NCBI GenBank assembly: GCA_002709955.1
Contig: PAQY01000007.1
Coordinates: forward strand, 62,001 to 126,000
Source: Rhodospirillaceae bacterium
GTDB lineage: Bacteria; Pseudomonadota; Alphaproteobacteria; UBA8366; Aestuariispiraceae
Length of the DNA stretch: 64,000 nucleotides
Direction of reading: 5' to 3'
The translations under genes were made by a program, and so were the position numbers. Position 1 is the stretch's first letter, and each line of letters opens with the position of its first letter. A model generated the notes under the pieces. The model was not told the DNA's origin and did no database searches. It was given only the letters and a program-made list of their open reading frames with translations. Positions 31,904 through 41,472 of this stretch are shown here, in pieces.

Positions 31904-34186
31904 CTATTCCGCAGCAAGCGGCTGGGCCTGCTCCTTCATCAGTTTCAGCAGGCGTGGTGGCGACATGGGCAATTCTTCCGGTCGCGCCCCAACGGCTGCG
32001 GCTACCGCATTGGCCACTGCGCCCAAGGGCGGCACGATGGAGGTCTCCCCAACGCCCCGCACGCCATAGGGATGGCCCGGATTGGGCACTTCCACGATCT
32101 GCGTATCAATCATCGGCAGGTCTGAGGCGACGGGCACGCGATAGTCCAGGAAGCCTGGATTTTCCATCACGCCCTTGTCATTATAGATATATTCCTCGTT
32201 CAGCGCCCAGCCGATGCCCTGAACGGCCCCGCCCTGCATCTGTCCTTCGACATAGGCGGGGCTGACGGCCTTACCGGCATCCTGCACGATCAGATAGCGC
32301 AGGATGGTGATGCGCCCGGTTTCCCGGTCCACTTCCGCATCCACCAGATGGGTGGCGAAGCTGGGCCCGGCGCCATCGGCACTGACCTCAAAATGTCCCG
32401 CAATCGGGCCACCGGTTTCACCTGCCTTTTTGGCAAGCTCCTTGATGGTCATGGGGGGAAACTCACCCGCATTGGGACCGGCCGGGACGGCACAGCCATT
32501 CTCCCAGGTCACGGCATCAGCAGGAATTCCCCAGATTTTTGCGGCACGTTCGCACAGAACCTTTGCCGCATTGCGCGCGGCTTCAATCGTCGCCAATCCA
32601 CTGGCAAAGGTCACCCGACTGCCATCGGTCACATCGTTAAAGCCCAAGGACCCGGTATCGGCAATGATCGTCTGGACATGATGATAGGGGATGCCCAGTT
32701 CTTCGGCTGCCATGGCACACATGGAGGCGCGGCTGCCCCCTATATCGGGCGTGCCGACTGACAGAGCGACGGTGCCGTCAATGTTCAGGTTCAGGGTAAC
32801 CGCCGTTTGTCCGCCAAAATTGAACCAGAAGCCGCTGGCAACGCCACGCCCCTGATTGGGGCCCAGCTTGATGGCGTAATTTGGATGCGCTTTCACCGCC
32901 TCCAACGTCTCCACCAGTCCGATATCGCTATAGGTTGGGCCATAGGCTGACTTGCTGCCGGATGTGGCTGCGTTTTTCAGACGAAAATCCACCGGGTCCA
33001 TGCCGATGGTATGGGCCAGTTCCTCAACAATGCTTTCCACTGCAAAAGCCGCCATTGGGGCACCCGGAGCACGATAGGCCGCTTGTTTCGGGCGGTTTGT
33101 GACAACATCCCACCCAATCGCCTTCAGGGTTTTTGGCTGATAACAGGCAAAGGCCGTCATCGCCCCCATGGAAACGGGTGAGCCTGGGAAGGCCCCGCCC
33201 TGATATTTCAATTCAGCCTGGGCGGCGGTGATGGTGCCGTCTCTTTTACAGCCCATCTTGACCCAAATCGCGCTGGACGCTGTCGGGCCGGTGGCGCGGA
33301 AAACTTCGCCCCGGTTCATAACGATTTTCACAGGCTTCCCGGCCTTACGGGACAGGGCGACCGCGACAGGTTCGATAAAGACCGTTGTCTTGCCACCAAA
33401 GCCCCCCCCAATTTCAGAGGGGGTAACGCGCAGTTTTGACACATCCATGCCGTTCAACTGGGCACAGACGTCCCGGACCATGAATTGACCCTGGGTACAG
33501 CACCACAGATCGCCTGACCCATCGCCAGAAATATTGGCCAGACAGGCATGGGGTTCGATATAGCCCTGATGCGCCGCGCCGGTGCGGAATTGACGTTCGA
33601 TCACGACATCGGCCTCGGCAAAACCAGCCTCGACATCGCCATAGCCTAATTCAATGCGCTCGGCGACATTGGTCGGGCAGTCTGGCGCATCTTCCATCCC
33701 TTCCGTGCGGATGTGATCATGCAGGATCGGCGCATCATCCTTCATCGCCAATTCGACATCAACGACATGGGGCAGGACTTCGTAATCCACCTCAATCAGT
33801 TTCAGCGCCTTTGCGGCGATGCGGGGATTGCTGGCGGCAACGGCTGCCACGGCATGGCCATCATACAGAGCCTTTTCGCGGGCCATGACGTTGTATCGGA
33901 TATTGGTCAGTTCCCCATCTTCCAGGACCTGCGGATGGTCCGGGAAATCTGCGGCGGTGACAATGGCCTTCACACCTTCCAGGGCAAGCGCCTTGGAGGT
34001 ATCGATAGATTTGATGCGCGCATGAGCATGGGGGCTGCGCAGGATTCTCCCGTGCAGCAGGCCCGGCGCGGCCAGATCCGCCCCAAATTTGGCACGGCCT
34101 GTTACCTTGTCTATGCCGTCCGGGCGATTGTGGCGATGACCAACGACTTTATAAGTGCGGTCGGCAGGATCACGATCAAGCGGCAT
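31904..34186 (-). CDS. Molybdenum hydroxylase large subunit (xanthine dehydrogenase/CoxL family)
   Basis: This 760-residue subunit binds the molybdopterin cofactor and the substrate. GGGFGGKT (about 259-266), AAYRAPGAPMA and the C-terminal GVRGVGETSIVPPLGA are the cofactor-binding blocks, the last holding the base-acting glutamate. The AYRAPG block shows no CO-dehydrogenase-type active-site Cys insertion that I can see, so the substrate is more likely an aromatic heterocycle or aldehyde than CO. It overlaps the iron-sulfur gene by 11 bp and forms a three-subunit enzyme with the two genes upstream. Substrate unknown. Confidence 0.88.
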   Translation of the reverse strand: MPLDRDPADRTYKVVGHRHNRPDGIDKVTGRAKFGADLAAPGLLHGRILRSPHAHARIKSIDTSKALALEGVKAIVTAADFPDHPQVLEDGELTNIRYNVMAREKALYDGHAVAAVAASNPRIAAKALKLIEVDYEVLPHVVDVELAMKDDAPILHDHIRTEGMEDAPDCPTNVAERIELGYGDVEAGFAEADVVIERQFRTGAAHQGYIEPHACLANISGDGSGDLWCCTQGQFMVRDVCAQLNGMDVSKLRVTPSEIGGGFGGKTTVFIEPVAVALSRKAGKPVKIVMNRGEVFRATGPTASSAIWVKMGCKRDGTITAAQAELKYQGGAFPGSPVSMGAMTAFACYQPKTLKAIGWDVVTNRPKQAAYRAPGAPMAAFAVESIVEELAHTIGMDPVDFRLKNAATSGSKSAYGPTYSDIGLVETLEAVKAHPNYAIKLGPNQGRGVASGFWFNFGGQTAVTLNLNIDGTVALSVGTPDIGGSRASMCAMAAEELGIPYHHVQTIIADTGSLGFNDVTDGSRVTFASGLATIEAARNAAKVLCERAAKIWGIPADAVTWENGCAVPAGPNAGEFPPMTIKELAKKAGETGGPIAGHFEVSADGAGPSFATHLVDAEVDRETGRITILRYLIVQDAGKAVSPAYVEGQMQGGAVQGIGWALNEEYIYNDKGVMENPGFLDYRVPVASDLPMIDTQIVEVPNPGHPYGVRGVGETSIVPPLGAVANAVAAAVGARPEELPMSPPRLLKLMKEQAQPLAAE

Positions 34187-34664
34187 GCGTCTCTCCTCTC
34201 ATCTCCGCAGCGGCGGATTGAACGGCGCGGATGATTTTATCATATCCGGTACAGCGGCACAGATTGCCCGCCAACCAATAGCGAATTTCGGTTTCCGACG
34301 GATTGGCATTTTGCGCCAACAGGGCTTTGGCCGCGACCAGAATACCCGGCGTACAGATACCACATTGCAGGGCGGCCCCATTCAGGAAATGCCGCTGCAG
34401 GGGGTGCAGTTCCTCACCATTGGCCATGCCTTCGATGGTCTCCACACTGCGGCCTTCGGCTTCGGCACCCAGCACCAGACAGGAACAGACGGGACGCCCA
34501 TCCAGAATGATGGTGCAGGCACCGCAATCGCCTGTGCCGCATCCTTCCTTGGATCCGGTCATTTGTAACCGGTCCCGCAGGACATCCAACAGGGTTTCGT
34601 CTGCATCACACAGATATTCTGTGCTGTCGCCGTTTATCTTTGTCGTGACGTGAACTTGGCTCAT
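34176..34664 (-). CDS. Molybdenum hydroxylase iron-sulfur subunit
   Basis: This 162-residue subunit has two [2Fe-2S] sites: EGCGTGDCGACT with a later Cys near residue 60 for the ferredoxin-like site, and QCGICTPG with GNLCRCTGY for the second. It carries electrons from the molybdenum centre to the FAD subunit. It overlaps the genes on both sides (11 bp and 4 bp), typical of a single tightly coupled operon. Confidence 0.92.
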   Translation of the reverse strand: MSQVHVTTKINGDSTEYLCDADETLLDVLRDRLQMTGSKEGCGTGDCGACTIILDGRPVCSCLVLGAEAEGRSVETIEGMANGEELHPLQRHFLNGAALQCGICTPGILVAAKALLAQNANPSETEIRYWLAGNLCRCTGYDKIIRAVQSAAAEMRGETHAA

Positions 34665-35524
34665 AGGTTTTTCTCCGCACGGCTTAGCGCGATTTTGGCG
34701 GCACGCTTTGCCAACGTGCCGGCGATTTCTTTACGGAACGCGACGGTCCCGCGCTTGTCGTCAATGGGGGTTGCGGCAGCGGAACAGGCAGCGGCCAGGG
34801 CATTCAGGGCCGCTTCATCCCCTTTGGTGCCGATCAGGGCCTGCGCGGCGGCCTCCACAACCAGGATTTTTGCAGCAACCGCGCCCAGGGCGACCCGGGC
34901 TGCGGTGCAGGTTCCAGTTTTATCGACGGTCACACAGATGCCGACGCCTACGACAGCGATATCCATTTCCGTGCGCGGGATGAATCGCAAATAGGCGTCT
35001 GATGTTCCCGGCGCGCGCTTGGGCAAAAGAATGGAATCGACAAATTCGCCCTTAGCAAGAGAGGTCTTACCTGGGCCCGTGGCGATTTCTTCAACCGGCA
35101 CATCGCGCATACCCTGTGGTCCACTAATGCGGGCGATGGCCCGGGCGGCGACCATAGCAGGCACGCTGTCGGCGGCGGGGGATGCATTGCACAGATTGCC
35201 AGAAATCGTCGCGCGTCCCTGAACCTGGGTCGACCCGATCAGGATGGCGGCTTCACACACACCAGGCCATCCTGCGACCGCGTCTGCATGTTCATTCAGC
35301 ATTGCGCTGGGAACCGCTGCGCCAACGCGCAGGCCGTCGCTTTCCATTGTGATGGATTTCAGGGCGTCGATCCGTTTCAGATCAACGATCAAGTCAGGCT
35401 CAATGAAGCCGGAGCGCAGGCGAACCAGCAAATCGGTCCCCCCCGCCAAAATATGCGCCTTGCCAGCCTCATTGGCCAGCAGCGTGACGGCTGCCTCAAC
35501 TGTAGTCGGACTTTCATACCGCAT
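34661..35524 (-). CDS. Molybdenum hydroxylase FAD-binding subunit (CoxM-like)
   Basis: This 287-residue flavoprotein binds FAD and passes electrons to an acceptor. ILAGGTDLLVR and TISGNLCNASPAADSVPAM (about residues 21-31 and 105-123) are the two FAD-binding blocks. It is the first gene of the operon FAD, FeS, Mo, MoaD-like, RluA. A GGGAG lies about 8 bases before the ATG. The 287-base gap upstream carries inverted repeats and faces an unrelated gene pair on the other strand. Confidence 0.88.
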   Translation of the reverse strand: MRYESPTTVEAAVTLLANEAGKAHILAGGTDLLVRLRSGFIEPDLIVDLKRIDALKSITMESDGLRVGAAVPSAMLNEHADAVAGWPGVCEAAILIGSTQVQGRATISGNLCNASPAADSVPAMVAARAIARISGPQGMRDVPVEEIATGPGKTSLAKGEFVDSILLPKRAPGTSDAYLRFIPRTEMDIAVVGVGICVTVDKTGTCTAARVALGAVAAKILVVEAAAQALIGTKGDEAALNALAAACSAAATPIDDKRGTVAFRKEIAGTLAKRAAKIALSRAEKNL

Positions 35525-35550
35525 TCAGGAACTCCCGGCAAAAGAAGGAA

Positions 35551-35617
35551 GGCGAGATTTTGAACCTCGCCAGTATCAGGAGGGAGTCTGTCGTGTCCGG
35601 CGGGTTCTTTCAACCCG
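35551..35617 (-). promoter_or_regulatory. Two inverted repeats in the molybdenum hydroxylase leader
   Basis: In the 287-base gap between 35525 and 35811, two inverted repeats stand out. One pairs 35551-35556 with 35566-35571 and the other 35601-35606 with 35612-35617, each with a perfect 6-bp stem. They lie before the FAD-subunit gene on its strand and could be part of a structured leader or transcription-factor sites. I could not match them to a named riboswitch. The rest of the gap shows no gene. Confidence 0.35.
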
Positions 35618-35811
35618 AAGATTTCTCACGTCAACATTAGGGGAAGTATCTGCCAGGGCTTTTGGGGCAAATCACCGTGTCACAGGATAAGGACGCCCCG
35701 GAAGCAATGGCATGTATCTGTTGCCAGTATTTTCTTTCGATATTCAGTGAATAATACTATCGTTTTTATAAATATAAGATAAATGGCACAAAGTCGGGTG
35801 AGGCAGCGTTT

Positions 35812-36903
35812 ATGCAATATTTGCCAAGTACCTTTGATGAGCGCGGCGTAAACGTACCTTTCACCAGTGAAGTGGTCCGAAACGCCCGCCTTCGGGGCAG
35901 CACTGCCAAGAACCGCGAATTTCTTTTACCTGGCCTGAGTGGGGGCGAGGGGACGTATGTTGTGCCCTTCAAGGCATTGAGCAGCCTTGTCGATTTGAAT
36001 ATGTACGACCAGGCACTGTTGGACGGCTTGAACGACCTGACAGCGATCACACCATTTGATTTGCGACAGGTCATATTGGATATGGATGCGCGCGGATATG
36101 GGGGGGTGCCCAGAACCCGCGCGGCCAAGCGTGAAATCAAGAATGCGGAAGATGTTCGTCTTTTCAATCAGTGCCTGTTAATCGTTCGGGCATTGAAGTT
36201 GCTGGCTGACGATTCCCTGGATCTGGATTTAAAGGTTTTGATCACGCCAGAAGGTCAAAAGCTGGCAAAGGAGCAATTTAGATCCTATGCGGAAAAGTCC
36301 AATACAACGCCAGACGAAATCATGCAGAAGCTGGAACGATGGGCGCGCCTGACGGGGACAATTGGTGTTAAGAATGCGGACCATCCGGGGTATCTGCGTC
36401 AGACTTATATTCATATGCAGGCAATGACCGCGGATATAAAAGAATATTTGTCCAAGGAACCGCCGGAAGTTCAGTTTATGGGGCGCGGCATTAATGACAG
36501 CGCCAAGCTGACGTCAGAAATTGCCAACCGTGAAATGGAAAAATGCTGGTCTTTTGAACAGGATATCGGGACCGCGCTGACCCATGCGGACCGCACCATG
36601 AAACTGATGGAAGAGCATGTCCAGACGATATCTTGGATCATCGATGGATGGCCGCGATTGATCGAGGCCTGGAATGAATCCAGTGAGAGCTTTCGGGGCC
36701 AGCGTCGCAAGGTGTTGGAGATGATTTATGAGAACCTTCCAATCCTTCCGAAAAGTGTTCTGATTGGCGATCAAATTGACAAATTGAATGGTATTCGCGA
36801 AACCCAAAAAGGATGGGTTAAAGCCAATACAGATTGGCGCACAGAGCAGTTAGACCAGGAAATGCTGGGAAGACTGACGCAATTCAAGACGGTTGATCAG
36901 TAA
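35812..36903 (+). CDS. Uncharacterised mainly helical protein, first of a pair
   Basis: I do not recognise this 363-residue protein. It is predicted largely helical, with no membrane segment, signal peptide or cysteine motif. It has segments rich in acidic, basic and Gln residues (for example about 130-230), an N-terminal block FLLPGLSGGEGTYVVPFKAL (about 38-57), and frequent Trp near the C-terminus. The next gene starts 2 bases after its stop, so the two likely work together. It is divergent from the molybdenum hydroxylase operon, and the shared upstream gap may hold promoters for both. I assign no function. Confidence 0.7.
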   Translation: MQYLPSTFDERGVNVPFTSEVVRNARLRGSTAKNREFLLPGLSGGEGTYVVPFKALSSLVDLNMYDQALLDGLNDLTAITPFDLRQVILDMDARGYGGVPRTRAAKREIKNAEDVRLFNQCLLIVRALKLLADDSLDLDLKVLITPEGQKLAKEQFRSYAEKSNTTPDEIMQKLERWARLTGTIGVKNADHPGYLRQTYIHMQAMTADIKEYLSKEPPEVQFMGRGINDSAKLTSEIANREMEKCWSFEQDIGTALTHADRTMKLMEEHVQTISWIIDGWPRLIEAWNESSESFRGQRRKVLEMIYENLPILPKSVLIGDQIDKLNGIRETQKGWVKANTDWRTEQLDQEMLGRLTQFKTVDQ

Positions 36904-36904
36904 C

Positions 36905-38308
36905 ATGACGACGATTTCCGATGCCAAGTTAAAGCGCCTGCAGCAGTATCTGGTCACATTGGGTGATGGGGAACTGCACGCGCTGACTCGGGCCATTGAA
37001 TATGGCCGAACCGTCAATTTTCAGGATATACCGGCGGCGAAAATTCTGGAAATGATCCGTCCGGCCCTGGTGGAAATTCGGCCCAAGCACATTCCCACCC
37101 GCGACCGTGTCCTGTGCGAGCCGTGTGAGGACCTGTTCATCAATTATGTGCCCGATGTAAAACGGGAGGCACTGATTGAACGCAAGAGCATTGCGCCTTT
37201 CATCAAAAAGACCCAGGCCCTTTTAGGGGCACAACTGGATGCCGCCGAAAAGGCGATGATCGAGGATTTCAAAAATCAACGCTGGAGCGATCTGGAGATC
37301 CGAAAGGCTGAGCTTTGGGCCCTTGCTGATGAGGCGTGGCGCGCGGAATTCGCGGCCAAGAAATCTGGGGAGGCACAAAAGGCCCTGCTGATCGAACTGG
37401 GGGGCACGGATCGATACGAGGATATTCTGGAAGCGGCAGCCTGTCTGCACGTTGCCGCATCCATCCGTGATGTGCGATTGCTGTATCCGAACCGCCCCAT
37501 TGTCCGTTTGAAGAAGGATATGGTTGACGCCTTTGTCTCAGTCTTAAGTCAGGCAAATGATGGGTCGCCAGAGGCTGCGGAAATGGTCGTTTGGACCATC
37601 CATCGACGCTTAAAGACCAAGACAGATATTATGACGGTTTTCCGGTCCATGGATGTTACAAAGACCGTCTGGACCGCGGGAATTCGGCAGGTTCGGGATC
37701 GGATTGAAAAATCCCTGCTGCAGGAATTGGATTCGACCGCTGACGATCTGGCAACGGCGATCAAGCGGGGGCGTATTGCACCTGATGCCCTGTTCAACGA
37801 ATTGGAAACCTATCTGGACGAAATGGATCGATTGAAAGGCAGTGCGTCCAAAGGGAACATTGATGCGACCAAGGCGACAGCCCTGCGGCACATCCGATCC
37901 ATTTCTGCCTTGGTTGATGAAACCATCATACGATCCGCCAAGAAGACGGTTACCCCGACCATCGAAACCTTGTTGAATTTGGTGGAGTCGGGCACGGATT
38001 TAACCGATGACATGCTGGACATGATCGAAAATGCCGAACGGATCGCCCTGTCCTTCAAACGGGTGAATGGCATTGCCGACCGGATTGGTGCGAAATCATC
38101 TTTTGAACGGGAACGACAGGTATTGGACAAGATGCTGATCGCGTCCGAAAACCGCCTGAAACTTTGGTTGGATCAGCATCATGCGGCAAATCCAGAACTG
38201 GCCGAAGAAAGTGTCCTGTATTTCTGTAGGCTGGTTGAAATCGTATCAGGGTCCAAACGGGCCAAGGCTGCGAAACACCGCCTGTTTGTCGGTCTGGCGC
38301 GCATATAG
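36905..38308 (+). CDS. Uncharacterised helical protein, second of a pair
   Basis: I do not recognise this 467-residue protein. It is rich in charged helices and has a CEPC pair in RVLCEPCEDLFINYVP (about residues 82-97) preceded by PTRDR, and several Lys/Arg-rich blocks near the end. There is no membrane segment. The ATG at 36905 follows the partner's stop by 2 bases; a TTG 12 bases earlier is possible. The gene converges on an RND transporter gene with 29 bases between. The pair may form one complex; no conserved enzyme motif is visible. Confidence 0.7.
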   Translation: MTTISDAKLKRLQQYLVTLGDGELHALTRAIEYGRTVNFQDIPAAKILEMIRPALVEIRPKHIPTRDRVLCEPCEDLFINYVPDVKREALIERKSIAPFIKKTQALLGAQLDAAEKAMIEDFKNQRWSDLEIRKAELWALADEAWRAEFAAKKSGEAQKALLIELGGTDRYEDILEAAACLHVAASIRDVRLLYPNRPIVRLKKDMVDAFVSVLSQANDGSPEAAEMVVWTIHRRLKTKTDIMTVFRSMDVTKTVWTAGIRQVRDRIEKSLLQELDSTADDLATAIKRGRIAPDALFNELETYLDEMDRLKGSASKGNIDATKATALRHIRSISALVDETIIRSAKKTVTPTIETLLNLVESGTDLTDDMLDMIENAERIALSFKRVNGIADRIGAKSSFERERQVLDKMLIASENRLKLWLDQHHAANPELAEESVLYFCRLVEIVSGSKRAKAAKHRLFVGLARI

Positions 38309-38337
38309 TTACCGATCAGACCGACACTGTTATCCGA

Positions 38338-41300
38338 TTATTCCGCCGCCTGATGTCCTTTGGGCGTTGCCAGGGCTTCGTTCAGGGCCTTTTCCACGGC
38401 AGAACGCGGTTTTGAGAAACCTGCCATCAGATCATACAGAACAGGCGTCAGAAACAGCGTCAGAACCAGCGCGGAACTGAGCCCCCCCACAATGACCCAG
38501 CCAATCGCAATCCGGCTTTCTGCCCCGGCACCGCTGGCGATGACCAGGGGCACGGCACCCAGAATGGTGGAGATAACGGTCATCACGATGGGGCGGAAGC
38601 GCAGGACGGAGGCTTCAATCACTGATTCTCGGACAGATTTACCTTCGTCGCGCAATTGATTGGCGAATTCAACAATCAGAATGCCGTTTTTGGCCATCAA
38701 ACCGATCAGCAGGATGATCCCAATCTGGCTGTACACGTTCAGCGACAGACCGGCAAGTGTCAGCGAATAGATCGCCCCGGCTACGGCCAATGGCACAGAC
38801 AGCATGATGACCAACGGGTGAATGAAGCTTTCAAACTGTGCCGCCAACACCAAAAAGACGATCAACAGGGCAATGGCGAATGTCACCATAATGTCCCCGG
38901 ATGTATCCTTATACGTCGCGGACTGCCCGGCATAGCCAAGTGTGGAATTGTCGGGAAGAATTCTGGAAGCACCTTCTTCCATGTAAGTCAGGGCGTCGCC
39001 CAAAGTGTAACCCGGAGCCAGCGCGGCCTGTATGGTGATGGACGGCAACCGATTAAACCGGCGCAATTCCGCTGAGGCCGCACCGGATTCGATCCCAACC
39101 AGAGAGCTCAAGGGAACCAGGGATTGACTGCCCTGACCGGAATTGGGACTGCGAATGAAGATATTGCTCAGATCATTGGGGGTCTGGCGATCCTCAAGGC
39201 GGGCCTGGGCGATCACCGGATATTCCCGACCGCGATCAATATAGGTGGTCAGTTCTTCCGACGCGAACATGATCTGTAAGGTGGAGGCGACGGTTTCGGC
39301 GCTGATACCCAGATCATCGGCCTGCGCACGATTGAGTGACAGGTTGAATTCCGCCTGGTTCTCTTCAAAATCGATTTCTGGATTGATCAGCCTGTCATTG
39401 CCTTCGGCATGTTCCAGCAAGGCTGCTGCCCATTGTTTGACCTGTTCGAAATCAGGTCCGCCAACAACGACCCGCAAGGGGGACGAATTGCCCCTAAGAC
39501 CCAATCCCGCAGGGCTTGCCACGGCGGCACGCGCGCCTGGCAGCCCCAATGCGGCGGGTTGAACGGAACTGACAATCTTTGCCTGGCTGTCCTCACGCTC
39601 TTCCCAAGGGGCGAGGCGAAGCACAACGAAGGCCCGGTAAGGCCGATTGCCCCAGCCCACCAGGGAATACACGGTTGTTATGTTACCATTATCGACTTGC
39701 GGCTGCAGCGCCTGTTCGATAATTTTTGCCTGCTCGTCGGTATAATTCACCGTCGCCCCTTGCGGCGCAGTGATTGGTACAAAGGCGACGCCGCGGTCTT
39801 CCTGGGGGGCCAATTCACGCGGCAATTGTTCATACATCACCAAAGACCCGGCAACAAAGACCAGGGAAAACGCGATGACAATCAGGGGGGCCCCAACGGC
39901 ACGCTGTAACAGGTAGCGATAGCTGCGCCCTACGGTCGACTGGGCCATTGCCGTATCGCCATCCTGAGCCGCCTCAGACGCATTGCCCGACTTGCGCGCA
40001 GCGCGCAAAACGCGCGATGAAATCATCGGTACAAGGCTCAGGGCAACAAAGGTGGAAATTAAAACAGCGGCGGCCATCACCATGCCAAATTCACTGAACA
40101 GCCGTCCGACCTGTCCGCCCAGGAAGGAAATTGGAATAAAGACCGCCACCAATGTGATAGAGGTCGCCAATACTGCAAAGGTCACCTGTTTGGTGCCCCG
40201 TACAGCCGCAACCAGCGGGGATTCCCCTTCATCAATGCGGCGCTGGATATTCTCCAGCACCACAATGGCATCGTCGACGACCAAACCAATTGCCAGCAAC
40301 AATGCCAGCAGTGTCAGCACGTTAATTGAAAATCCCATAACAGAAATCAGCGCAAAACAGCCAATCAGCGCGATGGGGATGGTAACAGCGGGCACCAGGG
40401 TTGACCGGATGGACCGCAGGAACAGCAAGATTACAAGGATAACAAGGACCAGCGACAGGCCAAGCGCGATCATCACTTCACGAATAGAAGCGGCGATGAA
40501 CAGCGCGTCATCGGAACCGACGATGATTGTCATCCCATCGGGTAATGACTCTGCCAGATTGGCGACTTCGGCCCGGATGGCGGTAGAAATCTCCATCGTA
40601 TTGGCCTGGCTTTGGCGGATGACGGACAATCCTACGGCGGGTTGGCCATTCGCCCGGATGATGGTTTCATCATCCTCCACGCCAAGCTCCACTTTCGCAA
40701 CAGAGTCCAGGCGAACCGGATAGCCGTCCACGGTATCCAGAACAATGTTCTGGAAGCCTTCTACCGTGGAAAACCGACCATCCAAACGAAGATCAATCAG
40801 GCGCTGGCTGGATTTAATCTCGCCCGCGGGCAATTCGATATTGTTGCGGTTGATTGCCGCCTCAATATCGCCAACCGTCAGGTTGCGTGCCGCCAAAGCG
40901 CGCCGGTCAATCCAGATGCGGATCGCATAGCGGCGTCCCCCCTGGATCTCCACGCTGGCCACCCCGTCCAGGGTGGTCAGGCGATCAACGACAAAGCGGT
41001 CGACATAATCGGTGATTTGTTCTGGCGTATGGTTGGTGGAGGATACGGCCAGCCGCATAACAGGGTCGGCATCGCTGTCATTCTTGACAATTTGCGGCTC
41101 GTCCGCCCCCTCGGGCAGGTTCCCCCGGACACGCCCAACCGCATCCCGGACGTCATTTGCCGCCTGGTCGATATCCCGGCCTGTTTCGAATTCGATCACT
41201 GTTTGGCTGCGACCGCGACGGCTTTGGGATGAAATCGTTTTCACACCCGACACACCGGCGATCGAGCTTTCCAGGATTTCCGTTATATCCGTATCGATGA

Positions 41301-41472
41301 TCTGGGGCGTCGCCCCGGTATAGGTCGTTGTCACTGTCACAATGGCGGAATCGACATCGGGAAGTTCGCGCACCGGGATCGACATCAAGGACGCAATACC
41401 CGCCGTGATGATCAACAGGCTGGCAACAATGGCAAGGACGGGTCTGCGGATCGAAATGTCAGAAAGGGTCAT
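38338..41472 (-). CDS. RND-family efflux pump inner-membrane permease
   Basis: This 1044-residue protein has the AcrB/MexB-type layout: a first membrane helix (residues 10-30), two large periplasmic loops, and two sets of membrane helices. GLVVDDAIVVLENI (about 402-415) holds the paired Asp residues of the proton relay. It exports drugs, lipids or other small molecules with the adaptor gene, which it overlaps by 4 bp (ATGA). No outer-membrane channel gene is seen next to it. Substrate unknown. Confidence 0.92.
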   Translation of the reverse strand: MTLSDISIRRPVLAIVASLLIITAGIASLMSIPVRELPDVDSAIVTVTTTYTGATPQIIDTDITEILESSIAGVSGVKTISSQSRRGRSQTVIEFETGRDIDQAANDVRDAVGRVRGNLPEGADEPQIVKNDSDADPVMRLAVSSTNHTPEQITDYVDRFVVDRLTTLDGVASVEIQGGRRYAIRIWIDRRALAARNLTVGDIEAAINRNNIELPAGEIKSSQRLIDLRLDGRFSTVEGFQNIVLDTVDGYPVRLDSVAKVELGVEDDETIIRANGQPAVGLSVIRQSQANTMEISTAIRAEVANLAESLPDGMTIIVGSDDALFIAASIREVMIALGLSLVLVILVILLFLRSIRSTLVPAVTIPIALIGCFALISVMGFSINVLTLLALLLAIGLVVDDAIVVLENIQRRIDEGESPLVAAVRGTKQVTFAVLATSITLVAVFIPISFLGGQVGRLFSEFGMVMAAAVLISTFVALSLVPMISSRVLRAARKSGNASEAAQDGDTAMAQSTVGRSYRYLLQRAVGAPLIVIAFSLVFVAGSLVMYEQLPRELAPQEDRGVAFVPITAPQGATVNYTDEQAKIIEQALQPQVDNGNITTVYSLVGWGNRPYRAFVVLRLAPWEEREDSQAKIVSSVQPAALGLPGARAAVASPAGLGLRGNSSPLRVVVGGPDFEQVKQWAAALLEHAEGNDRLINPEIDFEENQAEFNLSLNRAQADDLGISAETVASTLQIMFASEELTTYIDRGREYPVIAQARLEDRQTPNDLSNIFIRSPNSGQGSQSLVPLSSLVGIESGAASAELRRFNRLPSITIQAALAPGYTLGDALTYMEEGASRILPDNSTLGYAGQSATYKDTSGDIMVTFAIALLIVFLVLAAQFESFIHPLVIMLSVPLAVAGAIYSLTLAGLSLNVYSQIGIILLIGLMAKNGILIVEFANQLRDEGKSVRESVIEASVLRFRPIVMTVISTILGAVPLVIASGAGAESRIAIGWVIVGGLSSALVLTLFLTPVLYDLMAGFSKPRSAVEKALNEALATPKGHQAAE

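Noticed and set aside
31904-35524. Carbon monoxide dehydrogenase
   Set aside because: The gene order fits, but I see no CO-dehydrogenase-type active-site cysteine loop in the large subunit.
40612-41232. Plus-strand frame of 206 residues across the RND permease
   Set aside because: It is a shadow of the permease on the other strand.
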